From contig SKKC01000261.1 of NCBI GenBank assembly GCA_007121695.1, positions 1 through 8,990 of the forward strand: DNA of 8,990 nt, given 5' to 3'. The translations under genes and the position numbers were made by a program. Source of the DNA: Spirochaetales bacterium. GTDB lineage: Bacteria > Spirochaetota > Spirochaetia > DSM-27196 > SKKC01. This document shows, piece by piece, positions 7,201 through 8,990 of this stretch (positions are counted from its first letter, which is position 1; every line of letters begins with the position of its first letter). The notes under the pieces were generated by a model. It made no database searches. It worked only from the letters and a program-made list of their open reading frames with translations, and was not told the origin of the DNA.

Positions 7201-7479
7201 CTTGTGAGCCTGGCCCTTGCGCTCGGACTCTCTCAGATGACCGGAAAACACGTGCGTGTCGACAGTCTCTTTCTCGACGAGGGTTTCGGCACCCTCGACG
7301 AAGAGGCGCTCGATACCGCCCTTGAAACCCTCGCCAGCCTGCAGCAGGACGGCAAAGTCATAGGCGTTATTTCGCACGTCGCTGCCCTGAAAGAACGCAT
7401 ACCGACTCAGATACAGGTCACCCCCGACAGCGGTGGAACGAGCCTCATATCGGGGCCGGGGTGTCGCCGGGTATCATGA
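4231..7479 (+). CDS. sbcC: SbcC, ATPase and coiled-coil subunit of SbcCD
   Basis: A 1082-residue Rad50-like SMC-family ATPase (E. coli SbcC is 1048). It binds and tethers DNA and drives the SbcD nuclease. In order: the N-terminal nucleotide-binding lobe with FRNLNSLTGEW and Walker A GPTGAGKST at 37-45; Q-loop region LLAQGGFAVFLQAPPDERAP, followed by LEQITGTEIY; a long Glu/Gln/Arg-rich coiled coil (about 185-930) split by a zinc hook C538-P-L-C541; and the C-terminal lobe with signature LSGGES (984-989), Walker B LFLDE (D1016, E1017), D-loop GTLD and an H-loop histidine at 1049. All catalytic motifs are intact. It starts on the ATGA overlap with sbcD, implying coupled translation. The N-terminal lobe closely follows the E. 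coli pattern (LNSLxGEWxID, GxFAITGPTGAGK). The gene ends 45 bases from a convergent gene. Confidence 0.97.
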   Translation: MRIQTLRFRNLNSLTGEWLIDLEHENYRVDGIFAITGPTGAGKSTILDALCLALYGQTPRLAKITKSANEIMSRHTGECYAEVTFVTRAGSYRCQWSQHRSRRKPDGELQQPRHELSDAASGEIIADSIKTVSEQIVILTGMDYHRFTRSMLLAQGGFAVFLQAPPDERAPILEQITGTEIYSHISRHVHELRKRESDALSLLQAETAGISVLSPEEQSQLEARLTNDTDREAEIAASVTKLSESIAWLDTTAVLQQDIARIGEEEEQARQQREAFAPDRERLRAAERAATLDGQYATLCATRRQQVNDQQELEAEQASIPPLTEAETQARDLHETAVHETQAARTKLDETIPTLNRVRQIDLAIQERTRAREVLAEKADADRTQIEIIATELQALRSRRDEAAAEASRAQEYLKTHAADEGLVSHQAGIDEQLRAYDALRADLREARATVSRLGEARDKAVTQHEEAQARLNLAQQEHKTRVQHTQSAREKLQQLLGDRMLREYRAEHEHLIREQALSIRIQNLEDARAQLQDGAPCPLCGATEHPYAHDTPDLPSDIEQRIAACASTIQSAEEQESDREERLKAEQDAQQLVHEAGSAVATAARDLERAQERYEDCASQIRGMEERLAAQEHRIRARLSEVGVTDMPGESIQELRDMLTERLASWKEQSRVYSTADKTRAEQEAGIRERVASQDLQQTVLQEKQDQIDTLARELDTAHRERHDLFGDADPDAEETLLRETVARTATREKDAAEQFQQARDALKLAVSRAETRAHAMERRAKELGAQERDFASARAAVGFETEDAYTGSCMNAPEREKLRSTEESLHTHMTGLAATRADRESKLEQHLAHAPTTRSREDLAREQQEQTRILNELRDTIATHRHILRENGTALKRLQGKQSEIQAQEATLRQWETLHALIGSADGKKYRNFAQGLTFELVIAHANRQLTKLTDRYLLTRETRDSLELSVIDTYQAGEIRSAKNLSGGESFLVSLALALGLSQMTGKHVRVDSLFLDEGFGTLDEEALDTALETLASLQQDGKVIGVISHVAALKERIPTQIQVTPDSGGTSLISGPGCRRVS

Positions 7480-7503
7480 CGCGCGGGTATCTTGAACCCC
7501 GGC
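7455..7503. other. Inverted repeat between convergent genes, possible weak terminator
   Basis: GCCGGGGT (7455-7462) and ACCCCGGC (7496-7503) are complementary across the sbcC stop codon. An 8-base direct repeat CGGGTATC lies between them (7468-7475 and 7484-7491). The 33-base loop and lack of a T tract on either side make a classical rho-independent terminator doubtful. No better terminator is visible in the short gap between sbcC and the convergent gene. Confidence 0.2.
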
Positions 7504-7524
7504 ATGCTGAAACGCAGAGCGCGC

Positions 7525-7743
7525 CTACACGAACAGCCCCGCCACGCTCACCATGGCAACCATGTAGAGAAAGGCCGCGATAATCGAGTACTTCTTCGCC
7601 GCGAGCTTTGCCTGCTTTTTCGCGGCCGGTTCCGCGACTCCGTTCTTTTTCAGACGGGCGAGCCCAATGGGATACCAGCCGAACCCGACTACGAGCATGA
7701 CGCCAATCACGAACAAAGATCGGACTAATGAACTACCAAGCAT
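7525..7743 (-). CDS. Small two-helix membrane protein downstream of rnfD
   Basis: A 72-residue protein I do not recognise. Residues about 8-28 (RSLFVIGVMLVVGFGWYPIGL) and 52-71 (YSIIAAFLYMVAMVSVAGLF) are hydrophobic helices joined by a Lys/Arg-rich linker (30-51, LKKN...AAKKQAKLAAKK). By the positive-inside rule the linker faces the cytoplasm and both ends face outward. A strong GGAGG (7751-7755) lies 7 bases before the ATG. It follows rnfD by 36 bases on the same strand, with no obvious promoter between them, so the two are probably cotranscribed and may act together. The length, ribosome site and clear membrane pattern argue that it is a genuine gene. Confidence 0.8.
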   Translation of the reverse strand: MLGSSLVRSLFVIGVMLVVGFGWYPIGLARLKKNGVAEPAAKKQAKLAAKKYSIIAAFLYMVAMVSVAGLFV

Positions 7744-7750
7744 ATGTACG

Positions 7751-7755
7751 CCTCC
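7751..7755 (-). promoter_or_regulatory. Ribosome binding site of the small membrane protein gene
   Basis: GGAGG on the minus strand, 7 bases before the ATG at 7741-7743. It is the main support that this short gene is translated. Confidence 0.75.
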
Positions 7756-7779
7756 AGAAATTATGCGCTCAACAAAGAA

Positions 7780-8655
7780 TTATTTCTTTGGAGCAGGCTT
7801 GAACGTTCTGTTCAGATACGGTGTGAACAGGTTCATGGTCAGAACCGCGAAGGTGGTACCTTCGGTAAACTCGTACACCCCTGGGGTCTGCCATCCCCAC
7901 CATCTCATTCCCATGATGATGAGCCCGATTCCGATACCGAACACAATCTGCCCCTTGGGAAAACGGGGAGACGTCATCGGATCGGTCGCCATGAAACACG
8001 CACCGAGCACCAGACTGCCGGCAAAGAAGTAGAACAGCGGATTGTGCCCCGCGATAAGCGCGAGCACCAGTACAACGGAAAACGCTGCCGCAGGTATCCG
8101 CCAGCGGACAAACTTCCTGTACACAAGATACGAAAATCCGATCAGCAGCAGAAGGCTTGAAACCTCCCCGATGGCTCCCGGGATTCGACCAAGAAACATG
8201 TCGAGAATCGGGACCCCCGCAGCCTCTCCGGTCTCTCGAAGGATCTCGAGGGGTGTCGCAGACGTGGTCAGGTCGAAGGGCCGTAGCCACGGAAGGATGG
8301 AATCCGGGAACACGTACAGATAAAACAGCCGCCCGAACATCGCCGGATTAAACAGGTTCTTGCCGACACCACCGAGTAGCTGCTTGCCCGCGATAATGCC
8401 AAAGGCAGCCGAGGCGGACACCGCATACCACGGTGTGGAAATCGACACCGCCATACCCAGCAAAAGCCCGGTGACTGCTGCGCTCCCGTCCTTTACTGTA
8501 ATCTTCTGCTTTGTCAGTGTCTGAAAAATCGCCTCTGCTGCGACCGCCGACACGACACCTGCAAGAATGTTGATCAGTGCCGCCAAACCGAAAGCGTATA
8601 CGCCCCAGATTGCCGCGGGCAAAAGCGCCGTGAGCATGCCGTACATCATCTTCAT
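7780..8655 (-). CDS. rnfD: RnfD/NqrB-family electron transport subunit with covalent FMN site
   Basis: A 291-residue integral inner-membrane flavoprotein. In the Rnf complex, RnfD helps move electrons between ferredoxin and NAD while Na+ or H+ is pumped. Family hallmarks in order: DGSAAVTGLLLGMAV (56-70), KQLLGGVGKNLFNPAMFG (91-108), the flavinylation motif TSATPLE (131-137) with T134 as the expected FMN-linked threonine, FMATDPMTSPRFPKG (221-235), and EGTTFAVLTMN (265-275). About eight to ten hydrophobic segments fit the family topology. The protein is somewhat short at the N-terminus: typical RnfD proteins carry about 25-30 more cytoplasmic residues before the first helix. GGAGG at 8665-8669 supports the ATG at 8655. 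No rnfA, B, C, E, G or apbE gene is in the window, so this copy is either detached from the rnf cluster or serves another redox system. Confidence 0.9.
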   Translation of the reverse strand: MKMMYGMLTALLPAAIWGVYAFGLAALINILAGVVSAVAAEAIFQTLTKQKITVKDGSAAVTGLLLGMAVSISTPWYAVSASAAFGIIAGKQLLGGVGKNLFNPAMFGRLFYLYVFPDSILPWLRPFDLTTSATPLEILRETGEAAGVPILDMFLGRIPGAIGEVSSLLLLIGFSYLVYRKFVRWRIPAAAFSVVLVLALIAGHNPLFYFFAGSLVLGACFMATDPMTSPRFPKGQIVFGIGIGLIIMGMRWWGWQTPGVYEFTEGTTFAVLTMNLFTPYLNRTFKPAPKK

Positions 8656-8664
8656 GCTGAAAAA

Positions 8665-8669
8665 CCTCC
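8665..8669 (-). promoter_or_regulatory. Ribosome binding site of rnfD
   Basis: GGAGG on the minus strand, 9 bases before the ATG at 8653-8655. It supports a start that leaves the protein short at the N-terminus compared with the family. The frame stays open upstream but shows no ATG there. Confidence 0.7.
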
Positions 8670-8676
8670 GTATCTG

Positions 8677-8706
8677 ACTGTCCGTAACCGGACCGCAGAC
8701 AGTATA
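8677..8706 (-). promoter_or_regulatory. Candidate -10 and dyad upstream of rnfD
   Basis: On the minus strand a good -10-like TATACT (8701-8706) lies about 45 bases before the rnfD start, without a recognisable -35 at 17 bases. An inverted repeat ACTGTC/GACAGT (8677-8682 and 8698-8703) overlaps it and extends into the leader. It could be an operator, but both calls are weak. Confidence 0.3.
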
Positions 8707-8758
8707 GAGGTCAGCTAATCGAACGTATAGAATTAAATCCGGGTCGGCGGCAGAATTT

Positions 8759-8908
8759 TTACGAGCCGGGTAGATGCCGACCCAGGCATTCGGCGAGTAC
8801 GTCGGACTGTATGGGTTTTGCCTGAACGACGTCCGCGATTAGTATCCGCACCTGAGTCGGAACAATGTTCTGGCAGATATTTTCGCGTTGACAGCCAAAA
8901 AAAACCAT
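8759..8908 (-). CDS. Possible 49-residue ORF (doubtful)
   Basis: An ATG at 8906-8908 opens a 49-codon minus-strand frame ending in TAA at 8759-8761. The product begins MVFFGCQRENICQN and continues as VRILIADVVQAKPIQSDVLA. No good ribosome site precedes it, and its start lies within the spacer of a strong opposing promoter. I do not recognise it. It could be a remnant of a longer gene, a small real gene, or chance. Apart from this ORF, the 292 bases between rnfD and the next gene hold only an 8-bp inverted repeat (8741-8748 and 8776-8783) and the promoter elements listed separately. Confidence 0.2.
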   Translation of the reverse strand: MVFFGCQRENICQNIVPTQVRILIADVVQAKPIQSDVLAECLGRHLPGS

Positions 8909-8916
8909 GTTCTACT
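8888..8916 (+). promoter_or_regulatory. Strong sigma-70-type promoter of the last gene
   Basis: A consensus -35 TTGACA (8888-8893), a spacer of exactly 17 bases and a -10 TCTACT (8911-8916, 4 of 6). The spacer contains a run of eight A (8897-8904), which may bend the DNA or vary in length. Transcription would start near 8923, inside the adjoining inverted repeat. Confidence 0.75.
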
Positions 8917-8931
8917 TACTTTTAGTAAGTA
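8913..8931 (+). promoter_or_regulatory. 19-bp inverted-repeat operator over the -10 box
   Basis: TACTTAC-TTTTA-GTAAGTA is a perfect 7-bp-arm repeat around a 5-base centre. It overlaps the -10 box and the expected transcription start, the classic place for a repressor. Size, symmetry and AT-rich arms resemble TetR-family operators, but no TetR gene is in the window, so the regulator is unknown. Confidence 0.6.
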
Positions 8932-8935
8932 AATT

Positions 8936-8941
8936 AGGAGG
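8936..8941 (+). promoter_or_regulatory. Ribosome binding site of the last gene
   Basis: AGGAGG, 6 bases before the ATG at 8948. An in-frame ATG at 8942 directly abuts this site and is too close to be used. Confidence 0.8.
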
Positions 8942-8947
8942 ATGGTT

Positions 8948-8990
8948 ATGAAAAAGAAGCTGTTTATCGTTTCTTTTGTGCTTGTTGCGA
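8948..8990 (+). CDS. Start of an exported protein, cut by the window end
   Basis: Only the first 14 codons are present: MKKKLFIVSFVLVA. Three lysines followed by a hydrophobic run form the beginning of a Sec signal peptide, so the product is most likely periplasmic, outer-membrane or a lipoprotein. The promoter with an overlapping inverted repeat, and the strong AGGAGG site, show a well-expressed but repressible gene. With a TetR-like operator one would guess the first gene of an efflux operon (for example an outer-membrane TolC-like protein), but this is inference from context only; the protein itself is too short to identify. Confidence 0.75.
   Translation, partial: MKKKLFIVSFVLVA

Noticed and set aside
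4231..7479. Possibility that sbcC is a phage-defence or SMC-like accessory ATPase
   Set aside because: The ATGA overlap with an intact sbcD, the CPLC zinc hook, and full Walker and signature motifs make it the ordinary SbcC.
7468..7491. Direct repeat CGGGTATC at the sbcC 3' end as a possible attachment site
   Set aside because: Only 8 bases, two copies 16 bases apart, and no integrase or mobile element in the window.

Overview
The window reads as chromosomal DNA of a Gram-negative (diderm) bacterium of fairly high GC, with G/C-rich third codon positions in the main genes. The E. coli-style SbcC N-terminus, the LuxR-type regulator architecture and the RnfD protein are of kinds I associate with deltaproteobacterial and spirochaete lineages. 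The lineage call is inference and is weak. I see no rRNA, tRNA, CRISPR array, insertion sequence or phage gene.

Left part (1-525): a minus-strand [2Fe-2S] ferredoxin gene (72-395) has its own promoter and ribosome site. It diverges from a plus-strand LuxR-type HTH regulator (526-1425) whose extended -10 box lies so close to the ATG that the mRNA is probably leaderless.

Centre (1426-7479): five plus-strand genes follow one another from the regulator onward. After an intergenic stretch with three overlapping CATGTA-type half-sites comes an Rnk-type GreA/GreB-domain protein (1525-1941). It is almost joined to an unrecognised 327-residue protein (1946-2929). A short gap carrying a promoter-like palindrome leads to sbcD (2984-4234) and sbcC (4231-7479), which overlap by ATGA and encode the Mre11-Rad50-like SbcCD nuclease.

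Right part (7480-8990): on the minus strand, converging on sbcC, lie an RnfD/NqrB-family flavin membrane protein (7780-8655) and, downstream of it, a 72-residue two-helix membrane protein (7525-7743). No other Rnf subunit flanks them within the window. Upstream is a 292-base region with a possible 49-codon minus-strand ORF. It also holds a strong plus-strand promoter (TTGACA, 17 bp, TCTACT) with an A8 run in its spacer and a 19-bp inverted repeat over its -10. This drives the start of an exported protein (8948 onward) cut by the window end.

Most of the window is ordinary housekeeping or accessory content. The parts most worth a second look are the rnfD plus two-helix-protein pair, the regulated promoter at 8888-8931, the leaderless regulator, the CATG cluster and the uncharacterised 327-residue protein. 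I do not see convincing evidence for a wholly new multi-gene system.
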